Assembly (NCBI RefSeq): GCF_000699445.3
Contig: NC_067198.1
Location: forward strand, 2,113,301-2,177,300
DNA length: 64,000 nucleotides
Source of the DNA: Schistosoma haematobium
Taxonomy: Eukaryota > Platyhelminthes > Trematoda > Strigeidida > Schistosomatidae
Direction: 5' to 3'
Below are positions 36,352 through 47,909 of this stretch, piece by piece. Numbering within the stretch: position 1 is the stretch's first letter; each line of letters opens with the position of its first letter. Position numbers and translations under genes: made by a program. The notes below the pieces were generated by a model that did no database searches, was not told where the DNA came from, and saw only the letters and a list, made by a program, of their open reading frames with translations.

Positions 36352-38094
36352 TCTCATCAATTGATTCATCAACACAGTCCCTGAAATCGTACAAAATATA
36401 TTGAATAACCTTCTTTTTTCTTTCTTCTTCTTCTGAATACAAGATGATATTACTTATTATTATTAAAAATGAAAATTGATTTTTTTTCGTTTCTCTCTTG
36501 CAAACATAAACTTACGTTGAGATTCTCATTTATGAACGAACCAATCAGAGTGAAGAGAATAGGTCTTCAAATTTTCGGCGCGAAATTCATGGATTCATTT
36601 GGATAAAATAGAGTTTTGATATGATAGCTGATATACTATAGTTCATGGTCCAAAACACTAATTATTAACTGTAAATCATAATCTTTATTCTTTATAACAA
36701 GTTCATGATCTTCATTTAATTCTAGTGTGTTTAGGTGAGGTGAACATTCTCAAGGTCAGTCTAATGTCATTTAAAGAGCATTTATAAATTATAATCTCAC
36801 TTAAATTTCTTCAAAATGATTATGTAATCAATTGATTAGAATGTGTCATTGTTTCTATAGTAACATTCTATTTCATTCTTTCTCTCTCTCTATATATATA
36901 TGATGGATTGAATTGTTTTAAATCATAATTTCAAGATAAGTTGATCTGTTTTTCTTTTTTTTTATTGTAATAAAAAGCGTCCTTTCTTGTGTAAACTAGA
37001 CAATCAAACTATCAATTGATTCACTAATTCAATTATGTTTTTCAATGTTGTACATAGTTTTGTATAGTTCAAGTTATATGCGTATAATGAATAGGAAAAT
37101 ATTGTTGTAAATTGACATACTATTACTGATTAATTATTGACTTATGAAATTTAACTACTTATTAAATTTATAGTAATATAAATATATAAACAAAAGTTTG
37201 TTTAATCATTGAATTGGTTAAGGTATTCTTATCATTATAATTGGTTTCTTTTCTTGCATTTACATTTTATACTTCTGTTTATGTATCTATATCTATATGC
37301 TTTTACATTTTTAACCCAATGAAACGTATATAAATGTATATATATACAAATATATATTGTGGTGTTTGAATGAACTCATGATTCCTTTGTACTTGTTGAA
37401 TGCTTGATTTCGAATTATAAATACAGTACATTGGTTTGTGCTTATCTATCACTTCTTGATCCGATTACGTTATTTCTGGGATTCTTAGTTCATACTATAA
37501 TTCAAGTACTCCTAATCATCATAATATATATATCCATCCATAATATTATATTTGTTTATATGACTGTTCTGTATGATTATGATTATGATTGACACTTTAA
37601 AAGAGTTGAACTCTTATGGAGCTTTAGTGAATGAGAGCACACAAGTGGGGATAATCGAATGTATTTGAATATAAAATTATAGAATTACTTAGTAAAATCT
37701 GAAAAGCATATAGTAAATACTTCATTTGCAAAATGTCTATTAATTGTCTCAGATTTTGTTGTTTCTTCATTTCCATACCAATTGCTTTCTGTTCTTGCTC
37801 TTTTTTTCTCGATCTTCTGCTGACAGACAGACTATTCCTGATTAAGGTGTAGTGTGGAGTCGAGTCGAGATTGACTATGAACACCACTACAGGAAGACTA
37901 CGTGCCAGTTAACCGATAAAATCCCCAGTAAGCCAAATATCAGAAGGCAGTTGATGGCTGTAGTCGAAATGTATTTGTTGACGATCTCGTGGTATCGAAA
38001 GAACACCGAGATCGTGCCAAGGGAGTACAAGTATGACTACTGAGTGCGACCGAATCCGTACAAGGACACAATCTTGCGAAAAATACGATAACCA
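36352..38094. other. Intergenic, downstream of SoxD
   Basis: AT-rich sequence that includes the probable SoxD 3' untranslated region (candidate AATAAA at 36969) and a family G fragment. No gene is seen. Confidence 0.5.
37735..37870. repeat. Family G repeat, truncated
   Basis: Carries the TTTCTTCATTTCCATACC and CTCGATCTTCTG landmarks but lacks the palindromic end. Confidence 0.5.
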
Positions 38095-38770
38095 GAAGAT
38101 ACGATTTGAACCATTTAAAATCCGCTCTGAGAGTTGAAGGGTCTTCATTCAGAACAATTATGACGCCTTATGATGAAAGTTAAGATTATTCGAGAGTTAC
38201 AAGGCTGATGTTCATTCTAGGAATCAGTGCAACAAATAATATAAGTAAGTTGAATGTCCGGATAATTTGAGAGACTGGGAGAACCGATCAAACAACTGTG
38301 GAAATAAGGAGATACAACTTGCGGTGTTCTTAATAAATAAAATTCATTGGGTCCAAGCTGAATAGGAAAAGGTAAATTCGAGAAAGACACCAACGTACTC
38401 TGTTGATGATGAAAAAGTTGCTACACACGCACAAAGAGTTCCATTGATGCCATCTAAAGGAGCACAAAAAGCACCTGTAGGATGGGAATGAGATGGATTC
38501 AGGACCATCAAAGAATTCTTTAAAACAAAGAAGAAGGGGATTACAATGAATATTATTCAAAGTTACCACTCACCGAAGATGATAATGATCAGTTTTATGA
38601 GGTGGTAAAGTCGGTCGTATAGAAGTGCACGGGGAAGGGCCTGACGATCCTGATGGAAGGTTTAATAGTCAAAGTCAAAGTGGACAACAACGGTTATAAA
38701 GATATTACTGGACGACATGTACCGCGTCCGATTATAGAAAAAAACACAGAAGATATGGCAGAATGAATTC
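38095..38770 (+). mobile_element. Heavily decayed RTE LINE 5' half
   Basis: Plus-strand remnants of the 5' leader (38095-38190) and of the endonuclease: the NVRxxxETGRT block near 38252-38290, the DDNDQFYE block near 38578-38600, and the GRH block near 38710. It has many stops and indels and is older than the copy at 9905-13118. Confidence 0.6.
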
Positions 38771-41030
38771 GGTCAGCATTCCACGTATCACATTAAGTAA
38801 ACTTCGACTAAAACGTCCTACCCGAGCACGACGTTGAAACCCATTTGATGAAAGGTTCCAAGCGGAAACTTTAATTTTATTTTAGATTAGGCCATAAATA
38901 TAGACGTGAGTTCAATCAACATCATATCATAACATCAACATTACACTTTACGGGGAGATTCATGACAAATCACTAAAAAAAGAGCTCACATGTAAGGACG
39001 ATAAAGGTAAATCCCACCTCGAACGACCTTTCATCCAACGTGACCACGACTCCCTCAGTGGATAGATTTAAGGGTGGATTCAACAACACGTGTTTTATGG
39101 ACTGGAACTGTTGTGTTGGCGTGATTTGCACTCGCCAAAATTTCAGTTTCCAGATACAACAAAATATTATTTATCATTCAAAGAACCTATCTTGGGCCTA
39201 ATGTTCGATAGGTTATTCTTTCTTTGAGTTTTATTTGAATTAATGTTGAACTAGGGTTTTTCCTCAGATTGCCATGAAGTGTTCGCAGCTTTTCACAATA
39301 AAACCCTATTTCTAGTACTTCTTGAGCATGAAAGACACCAGTTTTTGTCCATATTAATTACTTTTCTTCCCACTTGTGAACTTTCTATCCTATTTCTATA
39401 TACAATTTTACTAGCAGGTTTTACTTAACCGTGATCACCAAAAACACATGTAAGCGGCCAAGCTCCCGACTTTCTATTAACTACAGTATGCAATGTGGGA
39501 AAGTCAAAGTATGCATAATGAAAAAAGCATATATCTCACCACAACTACTTGAAACAGATTCAGTAATTCAGATTGAAACTGGTCGGGTGGAAAATGTGAT
39601 ACAAATATTGACGAGATTTCGAGTAATATCATTAATTCTCCGGCAAGAATACGCAAAAGCTGTCAATCACTTTGAGAGAAACAGTCTCAAAATGGATAAC
39701 TAACCGGAAATGCACCAGGAGGTAAAACGAGGACCACCTTTACACAAGTATTGGTGGACCAGGGGTTACCATCAATAAATGTATGCTGAAATCAGCACTG
39801 CCATAAAATCAAGAATCGCATATTCTCTCTGCGAAATGGTGTCTCTAAGCCTCTTTAAACGTAAATGTGGTCTCCAAAGTTTGCCATTGTAGGGGACTGA
39901 GCTCCTGTGAACGGAGCTAAAAGAACAAAAGATCGTTATCCGAAGTGTTCAACGGTTTATTTCTCTTAAAAACTTAGTTAATACACTGGAAGGGGAATCT
40001 GCTCTCAAGGTTGACAAACCGGCTAATAAAAGTTTAGGATATCTGAACTAAAACCCAACTTTCCGAATAAAATACACCTCAACACTGGCGTATCTAAAAA
40101 CTTGAGCAACTGATTAAGGTTCATGACGATTCCATAGCAGTCATGAGTCTAAAATACTTCTCCGACTCCTCAATCATTCTGCAGTACAATAACGACAGGG
40201 AGCTTTAATATTTATGAGCTAAAATGCTTAAACTTCTCAAAACTGAAATATAAACGGTCATGCCAGCTACTCGAGAGAAGCGTATCAAGATTGTATAACG
40301 TCCACTAATGCTAGTGACACAGAGGATATTTTTCTGACCAGTCATTTATTGGAATCTGAGAGTAATCTGCGGATTTAGTCAGATAAACCATATTTAGAGC
40401 TCATTTCAGTCAAGAGTATCCTAAAGAAGTCTAGCAAAAGAAACATCATGGTGCTAGTTATGCCAGAATACACGGACTTAGAGTATGAAGTCTATGATAT
40501 CCAAAGGTGGAGGTTTAATAAGGCAGCTTCTGAAGCTTAAAGGTATATTTTCTCAATAAGTAGTAAAACTGTCCAAGAAGAACAAGGGTACTAGAATCAG
40601 ATTAATAAAGATAATCTTCACCCCTTCCAGAAAGGTCTGAAAATTCAGTTTTAATTCAATGTGATAATTACTCAGTATGGTATTTGTTTTCTTACCAAAG
40701 CACGACATCTTATTCTGTATAACATACGATATTATTGCCTTAAATTTACACGAACTATACTCAGCATATGATTTGTTACATCTAAGCATTTTTCATATAT
40801 GTGATTTATTCTAATTATTAGTCAAACATGGGTGTATGAATCAATATACAAATGAGTGTATTTCCGATTAGACTCGTCGTGGTTGTTCGTACTTCTGGGT
40901 GCCTGTGGAATATATTTCCCTCTTCTGAACTTGGATTTATTTCTCTAGTTAGCGGAGGTGGGACGCGTCTGAGTAGCTAGCTTATCTGTTGTTGTGTCAC
41001 AGGGTCTTCGTCGCGTTATCAGACTAGGTG
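38771..41030. other. Intergenic region left of the LTR element
   Basis: No supported gene. The base composition is less AT-rich than the introns and many short open pieces suggest an old, unrecognised retroelement, but I could not place any motif. Confidence 0.4.
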
Positions 41031-41034
41031 AACT

Positions 41035-41296
41035 TGTAACAGCTCAGGTTGGTTGGTTAAGAGTTGACCCCAAACAACCAAGCTTATGCCGAAACAGTAT
41101 TGTTCAAGTATTCATTCACTTCCTTATTTTTTATAAGCGTTATATTCCCTATTATCTTGAATGTTGAGAGCCTTTGTTTGTCTGAACAGATAATCCCACG
41201 CTCCACTGTGACTGCGCGAAGATCGAAATAAAGACATATTCACTACTTCTCTGGTTTCTTCTATCAATAGCACGAGGGTTACCTTAAGGCACGAAA
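41035..41296 (+). repeat. 5' LTR
   Basis: 262 bp beginning TGTAACAGCTC and ending GGCACGAAA. By eye it is identical base for base to the LTR at 47644-47905. It carries an AATAAA at about 41227 that could serve as the polyadenylation signal in the 3' copy. The exact 3' boundary could shift by a few bases (a TG..CA definition would end it at 41291), but the AACT duplication favours 41296. Confidence 0.9.
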
Positions 41297-41297
41297 T

Positions 41298-41307
41298 TGG
41301 TGAGCCC
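41298..41307 (+). promoter_or_regulatory. Putative primer binding site
   Basis: TGGTGAGCCC starts one base after the LTR, where a tRNA 3' CCA end would pair. It differs by one base from the TGGTGACCCC expected for tRNA-Trp, which is used by CsRn1-type elements. Confidence 0.6.
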
Positions 41308-41493
41308 TTTTGAACACAAATTTAACCTCATTTCTGTTATTAACATTTTTTTTTACTCAATCGTAAAAGTAGACCTGATTATCCGTAAACTAATTTGAGT
41401 ATATAACTAGTTTATTCCGTATTATCTTAAGTTATTCGTGTCATAGTAACCACTTTTTATGCTAACTTTATTGCTATATTTGTCACATACCTC

Positions 41494-42339
41494 ATGTCAG
41501 ACTCAATAGAAACCCATAATCTGGAGGATTTGTCACCAGTGGAGATAGACACTGTTATGACTACGAAATCCCGACTTCCAGAATTTGATCGTAGTGATCC
41601 TGAGTTGTGGTTTGCTCAACTAGAGCATTATTTTACGAGACACAATATCAAATCTGAAGGGATTCGCTATAGAGACTTGTGTTCTATCCTTCCTCCTTCA
41701 GTCGCCAAAGAAGTCCGTGACTTGATTTTAAGTCCACCATCACCACAACCATACACCATCTTAAGACGAGAGATAATGAACCGTTTATCATTATCAGATA
41801 GTCAAAGAATCCAAAGACTTTTTCAAGGTGAAACACTAGGTGATCGGTCGCCGTCACAGTTTTTACGTCACCTCCAAGTCTTAGTGGGTGATAACACAGT
41901 GGGTGAAGCAGTCCTAAAACAAGGATGGATACAAGCTCTCCCATGCTACGTCCAACACTGTTTGGATGCACAAGATCCTGAAACCTCATTATCTCACTTA
42001 GCGCGTATAGCCGACAGAATAATGGAAAGAGGTCCTCCAACTGGATCAGGCACAATAAATCACACACAAAAAGTAGAATCAGCAAAAGACCCCGTAATAG
42101 AAGGACTCATTGCGAGTGTTAAGAGTCTCACTGAGGCTGTCACCAGAATGCAAATGGGTCATAGAAACAGGAGCAGGTCACCACAACGACCACGATCCAA
42201 GTCACAAAACAGGTCACAAATGTCCAGACAATCTGGGCAGTTTTGTTGGTACCACTGGAAGTTTGGTGTCAACTCAACCAAGTGCATGCAACCATGCGCC
42301 TGGCCTAAGCATAATTCTAAGGCAGCGGGAAACGAGTAA
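41494..42339 (+). CDS. gag of the LTR retrotransposon
   Basis: 281 codons from ATG to TAA. The first part ([11 protein letters not shown], then [15 protein letters not shown]) is the capsid-like region typical of Gypsy elements of this group. The C-terminus is basic ([15 protein letters not shown]). It ends with a zinc motif of C-x2-H-x10-C-x3-C type (CWYH...CMQPC), the CHCC box known for CsRn1-clade elements instead of the usual CCHC knuckle. It overlaps the pol frame by about 18 bases and is probably fused to it by -1 frameshifting at 42327-42333. Confidence 0.9.
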   Translation: MSDSIETHNLEDLSPVEIDTVMTTKSRLPEFDRSDPELWFAQLEHYFTRHNIKSEGIRYRDLCSILPPSVAKEVRDLILSPPSPQPYTILRREIMNRLSLSDSQRIQRLFQGETLGDRSPSQFLRHLQVLVGDNTVGEAVLKQGWIQALPCYVQHCLDAQDPETSLSHLARIADRIMERGPPTGSGTINHTQKVESAKDPVIEGLIASVKSLTEAVTRMQMGHRNRSRSPQRPRSKSQNRSQMSRQSGQFCWYHWKFGVNSTKCMQPCAWPKHNSKAAGNE

Positions 42340-42371
42340 CCCCTCCCCAGGTCGCGACGACTGAGGAGGGG
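42327..42371 (+). promoter_or_regulatory. Programmed -1 ribosomal frameshift signal
   Basis: The gag frame reads gcG GGA AAC gag taa, so GGGAAAC sits in the correct phase for the X XXY YYZ slippery heptamer. Six bases later CCCCTCC (42340-42346) can pair with GGAGGGG (42365-42371) around a loop containing GTCGCGAC. Slipping back one base at the heptamer puts the ribosome exactly into the pol frame, which is open from 42321. Confidence 0.75.
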
Positions 42372-45300
42372 CGCCTAAACAGTCGCTTGTTTTATGTTAG
42401 AGACAGAAACTCGGGCTTGAATTTCTTGGTGGATACTGGCGCTGCTCTTAGCATCATCCCTCGAAATAAAACTGAGATTAGTCGAGAAACATCATCAATT
42501 ACACTTCAAGCTGCAAATAAAACTAAAATTGCGACATTTGGGCAGAAAACTTTAACCCTAGATTTGGGGTTCAGGAGGCAATTCCCTTGGGTTTTCACGG
42601 TAGCCGACTTAGATCTGGCAATACTGGGGATGGACTTTCTAGAGAGATACGAATTTCTAGTTGACACCAAGAAACGGCGATTAACACTAAAAGAAACTTC
42701 GTATTACACAAAAGGCAAAGAAAGTCACATCAGCTCTCTTAACTTGATTCAAACTCCCCCAGTAACAACAGCGAAATTCCAAGATATACTCGCGGAATTT
42801 CCAAACTTAACTAAACCAAACCCACAGCCTTCTAAAGACAAACTAAAAGTAAGTCACACTATCAAAACCGAAGGTGCACCGGTTTTTGCAAAACCCAGGA
42901 GACTAGCACCAGATAAGCTCAAAATCGCTAGGGCCGAGTTTGATTATATGCTACAACTGGGTATTATCCGTCCCTCTGATAGTCAATGGGCATCCCCTTT
43001 GCATATGGTCCCAAAGAAGAATGAAGGTGACTGGCGACCGTGCGGGGATTACAGAGCCCTAAACCGTCAAACCGTACCTGATAGGTACCCAATACCTCAT
43101 ATCCAAGATTTCACCAACGGTTTACAGGGTATGAACATATTCACTAAAATTGATTTAGTCAGGGCATATCACAATATCCCGGTGGCTGATGAAGATATTC
43201 CCAAGACAGCTATTACTACACCCTTTGGCTTATTCGAGTTTGTACGCATGCCATTCGGCCTGAGAAATGCGGCACAGACATTTCAAAGATTCATAGATAA
43301 CCTACTTCGAGATATGCCATTTGCGCAGGGGTATATAGACGACTTGTTAATTGCCAGCCCCGATTTGCAATCACACGAACAGCATGTACAAGCAGTGTTG
43401 AAAAGACTGGATGAACATGGAATAAACATACATCAAAGTAAGTGTGTTTTCGGTGTTCAAACTTTAGAATTTCTCGGTCACACAATAAGCCCAGAAGGGA
43501 TTAAACCTATAAAAAAAGAAGTGGATACTATCAAACAATACCCCGTACCTAGTTCTCTAACACAACTGAGAAGTTTTCTAGGCCTAATTAACTTTTATCG
43601 CAGATTCATACCAGGTTGTGCACAATTAATGCAACCTTTGACAGATTCACTTAAAGGAAAACCAAAAGAATTCAAACTGTCTTCTGACGCCATCGAAGCT
43701 ATTAAACAGCTTAAAGATAAACTGGCTCAAGCAACTACGTTGATATATCCGAATTCTCTTTCCCCACTTGCTTTGATGGTGGATGCTTCAGATAAAGCAG
43801 TAGGCGGTACCCTTAACCAACTGGTTAAAAACGCCTGGAAACCAATTGCTTTCTTCTCGAAAAGACTCGCTCCAGCCGAAACAAGGTATTCTACCTTCGG
43901 GCGAGAACTTCTTGCAATCTACCTGACCATTAAACACTTCCGACACATGTTAGAAGGTAGGGAATTTATAGTCTTTACGGATCACAAACCTCTGACGAAT
44001 GCTTTAAAAGCGAGAGCCGATAAATACTCACCTCGAGAAGTCCGACACCTTGACTATATATCACAGTTCACAAGCGATATCCGACATGTCAAAGGTCAGG
44101 ACAATCAGGCGGCAGATGCTTTATCCAGACTAGAAATGAACGTGCTACAGCAGTCTACAGTAAACTTCGAGACGTTAAGACACGAACAAGAGCAGGACCT
44201 AGAATTGCAAAACCTACTTAAAACAAACAATTCAAGTCTTAATTTAAAACAATTCCCATCACCTATCGATGGTATTCTAATTTATTGTGACACGACCAAG
44301 GCAATGCCGCGACCTTTCGTTCCCAAAAATATGCGAAAGTTGATATATAATAACTTTCATTCTTTGTCTCATCCTGGCGCGAAAGCTTCAACAAAACTAA
44401 TCAATGCCAGATATATATGGCCGAATTTACAGAAGGATGTACACAAATGGGTTAGAGAGTGTTCAGCATGTCAACAATCAAAGATTAATCGTCACACAAA
44501 TTCACCCATAGGTGTTTTCTCGCAACCAGATGCACGTTTTGCCCATGTGCATATCGACTTGGTAGGTCCTTTACCACGTTCAAACGGTTTCAATTATCTT
44601 TTTACATGCATAGATCGATTTACCAGATTCCCTATAGCCATCCCGATAGCGGACATCACAGCGGAAACAGTAGCCAAAGTTTTCATGCAGAACTGGGTAA
44701 CCATTTTTGGTACACCCATAACAATAACGACGGATAGAGGAGCGCAATTCGAATCCGAACTATTTAATAACTTGGCTAAACTTCTAGGCTCCAATAGGAT
44801 ACGCTGCACTGCATATCATCCTCAGGCTAATGGGATGGTAGAACGTTTTCACCGTCAGCTAAAAACCGCCCTTATATCTCACTCAAACCCCAATCAGTGG
44901 ACAGAATTCCTACCATTAGTTATGTTGGGAATACGAACATCTGTCAAAACTGACGCACAGTGTTCAGCTGCGGAACTGGTTTTCGGAACAACTCTGAGAC
45001 TACCAGGTGAATTTATTAACCCTAATACTAACAGTCAAAAACTTAATTTAGAAAATTATGTAGATCAACTACGGGACCACATGTCTAAAATTAAGCCGAT
45101 TAATACTCGTGAACAATCGCGTGCCGTATATGTACCTAAAGACCTAAGCAATTGCACGCACGTCTGGATAAGATGTGACAAAATAAAAGCACCACTTAGC
45201 CCTCCATTTGAAGGTCCTTTCAAAGTCGTCTCAAGAAAATCTAAATATTTCGTGATAGAAAAACACGGAAACATCGACACAGTAAGTATTGATAGGCTAA

Positions 45301-45473
45301 AGCCGGCTTATCTAGATCATGAACCACCATACGTGTCGTTAGATCGTTTAACTGACAAATCCATTACGGAATCGAAATGCAAAAACGATAAATCTTTACA
45401 AATGACTAAAATGGTTCGCTGGGCACATCCGATTAGCCAATCAAGGATGTTGACAGTTTCAGCTGCAGGATAA
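42327..45473 (+). CDS. pol: protease, reverse transcriptase, RNase H, integrase
   Basis: About 1049 codons downstream of the frameshift site. Domains in order: aspartic protease ([13 protein letters not shown]); reverse transcriptase with the YIDDLL catalytic box; RNase H ([25 protein letters not shown]); integrase zinc domain (H-x3-H then CSACQ) and D,D-35-E core ([28 protein letters not shown]). There are no internal stops or frameshifts, so the polyprotein looks functional. The first ATG in this frame is inside the protease region, which supports expression only as a gag-pol fusion. No envelope-like frame follows. Confidence 0.95.
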   Translation, partial: GKRVTPPQVATTEEGRLNSRLFYVRDRNSGLNFLVDTGAALSIIPRNKTEISRETSSITLQAANKTKIATFGQKTLTLDLGFRRQFPWVFTVADLDLAILGMDFLERYEFLVDTKKRRLTLKETSYYTKGKESHISSLNLIQTPPVTTAKFQDILAEFPNLTKPNPQPSKDKLKVSHTIKTEGAPVFAKPRRLAPDKLKIARAEFDYMLQLGIIRPSDSQWASPLHMVPKKNEGDWRPCGDYRALNRQTVPDRYPIPHIQDFTNGLQGMNIFTKIDLVRAYHNIPVADEDIPKTAITTPFGLFEFVRMPFGLRNAAQTFQRFIDNLLRDMPFAQGYIDDLLIASPDLQSHEQHVQAVLKRLDEHGINIHQSKCVFGVQTLEFLGHTISPEGIKPIKKEVDTIKQYPVPSSLTQLRSFLGLINFYRRFIPGCAQLMQPLTDSLKGKPKEFKLSSDAIEAIKQLKDKLAQATTLIYPNSLSPLALMVDASDKAVGGTLNQLVKNAWKPIAFFSKRLAPAETRYSTFGRELLAIYLTIKHFRHMLEGREFIVFTDHKPLTNALKARADKYSPREVRHLDYISQFTSDIRHVKGQDNQAADALSRLEMNVLQQSTVNFETLRHEQEQDLELQNLLKTNNSSLNLKQFPSPIDGILIYCDTTKAMPRPFVPKNMRKLIYNNFHSLSHPGAKASTKLINARYIWPNLQKDVHKWVRECSACQQSKINRHTNSPIGVFSQPDARFAHVHIDLVGPLPRSNGFNYLFTCIDRFTRFPIAIPIADITAETVAKVFMQNWVTIFGTPITITTDRGAQFESELFNNLAKLLGSNRIRCTAYHPQANGMVERFHRQLKTALISHSNPNQWTEFLPLVMLGIRTSVKTDAQCSAAELVFGTTLRLPGEFINPNTNSQKLNLENYVDQLRDHMSKIKPINTREQSRAVYVPKDLSNCTHVWIRCDKIKAPLSPPFEGPFKVVSRKSKYFVIEKHGNIDTVSIDRLKPAYLDHEPPYVSLDRLTDKSITESKCKNDKSLQMTKMVRWAHPISQSRMLTVSAAG

Positions 45474-47628
45474 AATCTAACCACGTAGCTAATCAGACCC
45501 TGCATCTACTTAAAAATAACTTTTCTCCTCATTCCGCCTCACCTACAACTCCCCAGACCTTTTGCCTTTGATATATAAGTGTTATGTTAAATTTTTTTTA
45601 AATACTGGACACAAGCTAGGTATTCCGAAACGATGGCTGCGGATTTTAATCAAATTCATACAACTAACACTGGCAAATACAACGAATTCAAAAAGCAACC
45701 CAGGCGAGTTTTATAATTTCTTTTTCTGGTTAATTAACTATGTTGGCTGTACTTCTTATATATCTATATACATTTTTCACGTAGACTGGCTATACATATA
45801 TACCATATGAACTAATTCTAAAAGTTTTCGGTCGAAGATGTGTTCAGTAGCTTGATACGCTTAATACTACTATTATTAAGTGGTTTTCTAGACAAAACAT
45901 TTTGGATTAAACCATGGTCAAATACTTATTAAAGTTCTCATCATTTTTTTCATGTTTAGGAAACTTACATAATGACTTAACCAGTTTTCCTACAGCATGC
46001 TTTTTAGTGTGATCATATAACCCATCATTATTGGCAATATTCAAATTTTTTTAAATTTCTGACATTTAAGAATCAATAACCGTGAAGATATAGTACAGTG
46101 CGTTATTGTAAGGTTACTATGTTAGCCGCATTGATTCCACATACCTAATTTTAAACACAACTTATAAGGGAACTGTTAAGTAATCACAACATTGAACTAA
46201 TATGAATATCACAGCTATGCTAACGTTAAACCAATTATTATTAGTGGTCCATACAAAATCCTGGAACTTAACACTAGCGTTATAAAAAAACATGTTATTT
46301 CAATAACTTATATATATATATATATATATATACCTTTTTTTTCTCGTTGGTTTAATTATAACGTAAAATGGAAATCTACCACACTTGTAGTTTTTTTTCT
46401 ATAGCATTATTATTAATAAAAACAAAGAACTTGTACTATTCCAATATGGCACTTTGACATATCAATCCGTCCTCCTGTTATCTTTCTCTCATATCTGAGC
46501 AACATATGGCCAACAAACATCGTATTGAAGGGGTTTTGGTGAGCGAAAACACTAGCCCCACACGCACTCGAACCTCTGCCCTCCTGGATGCTAGACCGTG
46601 TGCCTAGCCATTAGACCACATCAAACCACGGGCGAATGACTGCAATCTTTCCTTTTACCGATTAATCATATATAATACTAACGAGTAATAGGACTTACAC
46701 ATTTCTAAGGTGCAGACAAAGTCGTTACTTGGATGAATTGACGAAATATTGCTTCAATATATCATACATACTTAGATCAAACCAGAAAAGAGTATTTGAC
46801 ACAATTGTACTTAATCCTCATAATCTACACAATTTTTCTCCTCCTTAACCGTATATTCTTTTCCGTTTTGTGGAGTACAACTATGCACCCTTGGTTACGT
46901 ACCTGGTTATAAAAGGCGGTCGTCATAGGCCCAAGGTCATACATTTGATCGGGTTTGACAATGAGTCCAACTTCTAGCAAGTTTACACTTTTACATATAT
47001 GCATTATAAAAAATTTTTTTTGTGTTCATACCTTTTCGTACATAAGATGGCTACACTATGTCTATTTTCTTCCAGAATACCAATCCTTTCTGGAGACCAA
47101 TCACTTACGTGGAACCGAACAATTATAAATTATATTTTTGTATTTCCATTTTGTATCTTATTATTTTTATGCAGGCAGTGGAGCAGTTCTTCAGGTGTGA
47201 TTGGTTTTCACCATTACCTTTGAAGTAGATTCTTCTTTACTTTTTACTTGAGGGCGACTAAAGAGGCAGGTGAGTAAACACCTGATAGCCGGTCTGAGCA
47301 TGGAAAAATCGTACCTCACCAACATGGTGTTGGGTAGCCCGCTCGCGGCACTTCCTCAGATATTCTTATTCCACATTCTCACACTCTTTCTCTTGAAAGC
47401 ACGCAGTAAACCGTCAGCGATAGTTGTAGAATAGATCACATGCTACAAAATAAGATGACAAGCTAGTAAATTAGGAGACATCCATGGACTATCGTTGACA
47501 GCGTTAGTCGTCACTGATTGTAAGTCAAATAGTGAGCGAGTTGATAATTTTCCCTTGGGATGAGAAATAGAACTAAGGTGTTTTCGATAGATAGGTTAAT
47601 CGAACCGACGTTCCTACGGAAGTCGATT
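45474..47628 (+). other. Long 3' non-coding region of the LTR element
   Basis: About 2.15 kb between the pol stop and the purine tract with no credible open frame. It contains a TA repeat at 46309-46332 and a tRNA-like segment on the minus strand near 46550-46625. Nothing else is recognised. It may carry RNA packaging or regulatory functions, or be a decayed third frame. Confidence 0.6.
46550..46625 (-). repeat. tRNA-like segment inside the LTR element
   Basis: On the minus strand an A-box-like TGGTCTAATGGCTAGG is followed about 35 bases later by a B-box-like GGTTCGAGTGC. A full cloverleaf is not convincing, so this is more likely a SINE head or tRNA relic than a working tRNA gene. Confidence 0.4.
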
Positions 47629-47638
47629 CTAGGGGGAA
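47629..47638 (+). promoter_or_regulatory. Polypurine tract
   Basis: AGGGGGAAGC lies five bases upstream of the 3' LTR, the expected place for the plus-strand primer. Confidence 0.75.
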
Positions 47639-47643
47639 GCTAA

Positions 47644-47905
47644 TGTAACAGCTCAGGTTGGTTGGTTAAGAGTTGACCCCAAACAACCAAGCTTATGCCG
47701 AAACAGTATTGTTCAAGTATTCATTCACTTCCTTATTTTTTATAAGCGTTATATTCCCTATTATCTTGAATGTTGAGAGCCTTTGTTTGTCTGAACAGAT
47801 AATCCCACGCTCCACTGTGACTGCGCGAAGATCGAAATAAAGACATATTCACTACTTCTCTGGTTTCTTCTATCAATAGCACGAGGGTTACCTTAAGGCA
47901 CGAAA
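47644..47905 (+). repeat. 3' LTR
   Basis: 262 bp, apparently identical to the 5' LTR, followed by AACT, the second copy of the target duplication. Confidence 0.9.
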
Positions 47906-47909
47906 AACT

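Larger units (their letters stand above)
41035..47905 (+). mobile_element. Ty3/Gypsy LTR retrotransposon, CsRn1/Boudicca-like, apparently intact
   Basis: A complete element of about 6.9 kb: 5' LTR 41035-41296, gag 41494-42339, pol to 45473, about 2.2 kb of 3' non-coding sequence, a purine tract at 47629-47638 and 3' LTR 47644-47905. It is flanked by AACT on both sides (41031-41034 and 47906-47909), a 4 bp target-site duplication. The CHCC-type Gag zinc motif, 4 bp duplication and Trp-like primer site fit the CsRn1 clade, to which schistosome Boudicca belongs (from memory). It lies in the intergenic region between the SoxD and RPA12 genes, same strand as both. Confidence 0.9.

Noticed and set aside
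39431..39703. 90-codon frame left of the LTR element
   Set aside because: No recognised motif or splice pattern; surrounded by decayed repeat sequence.
46550..46625. Functional tRNA gene
   Set aside because: A and B boxes can be read but the acceptor and anticodon stems do not pair well, so it is listed only as tRNA-like.
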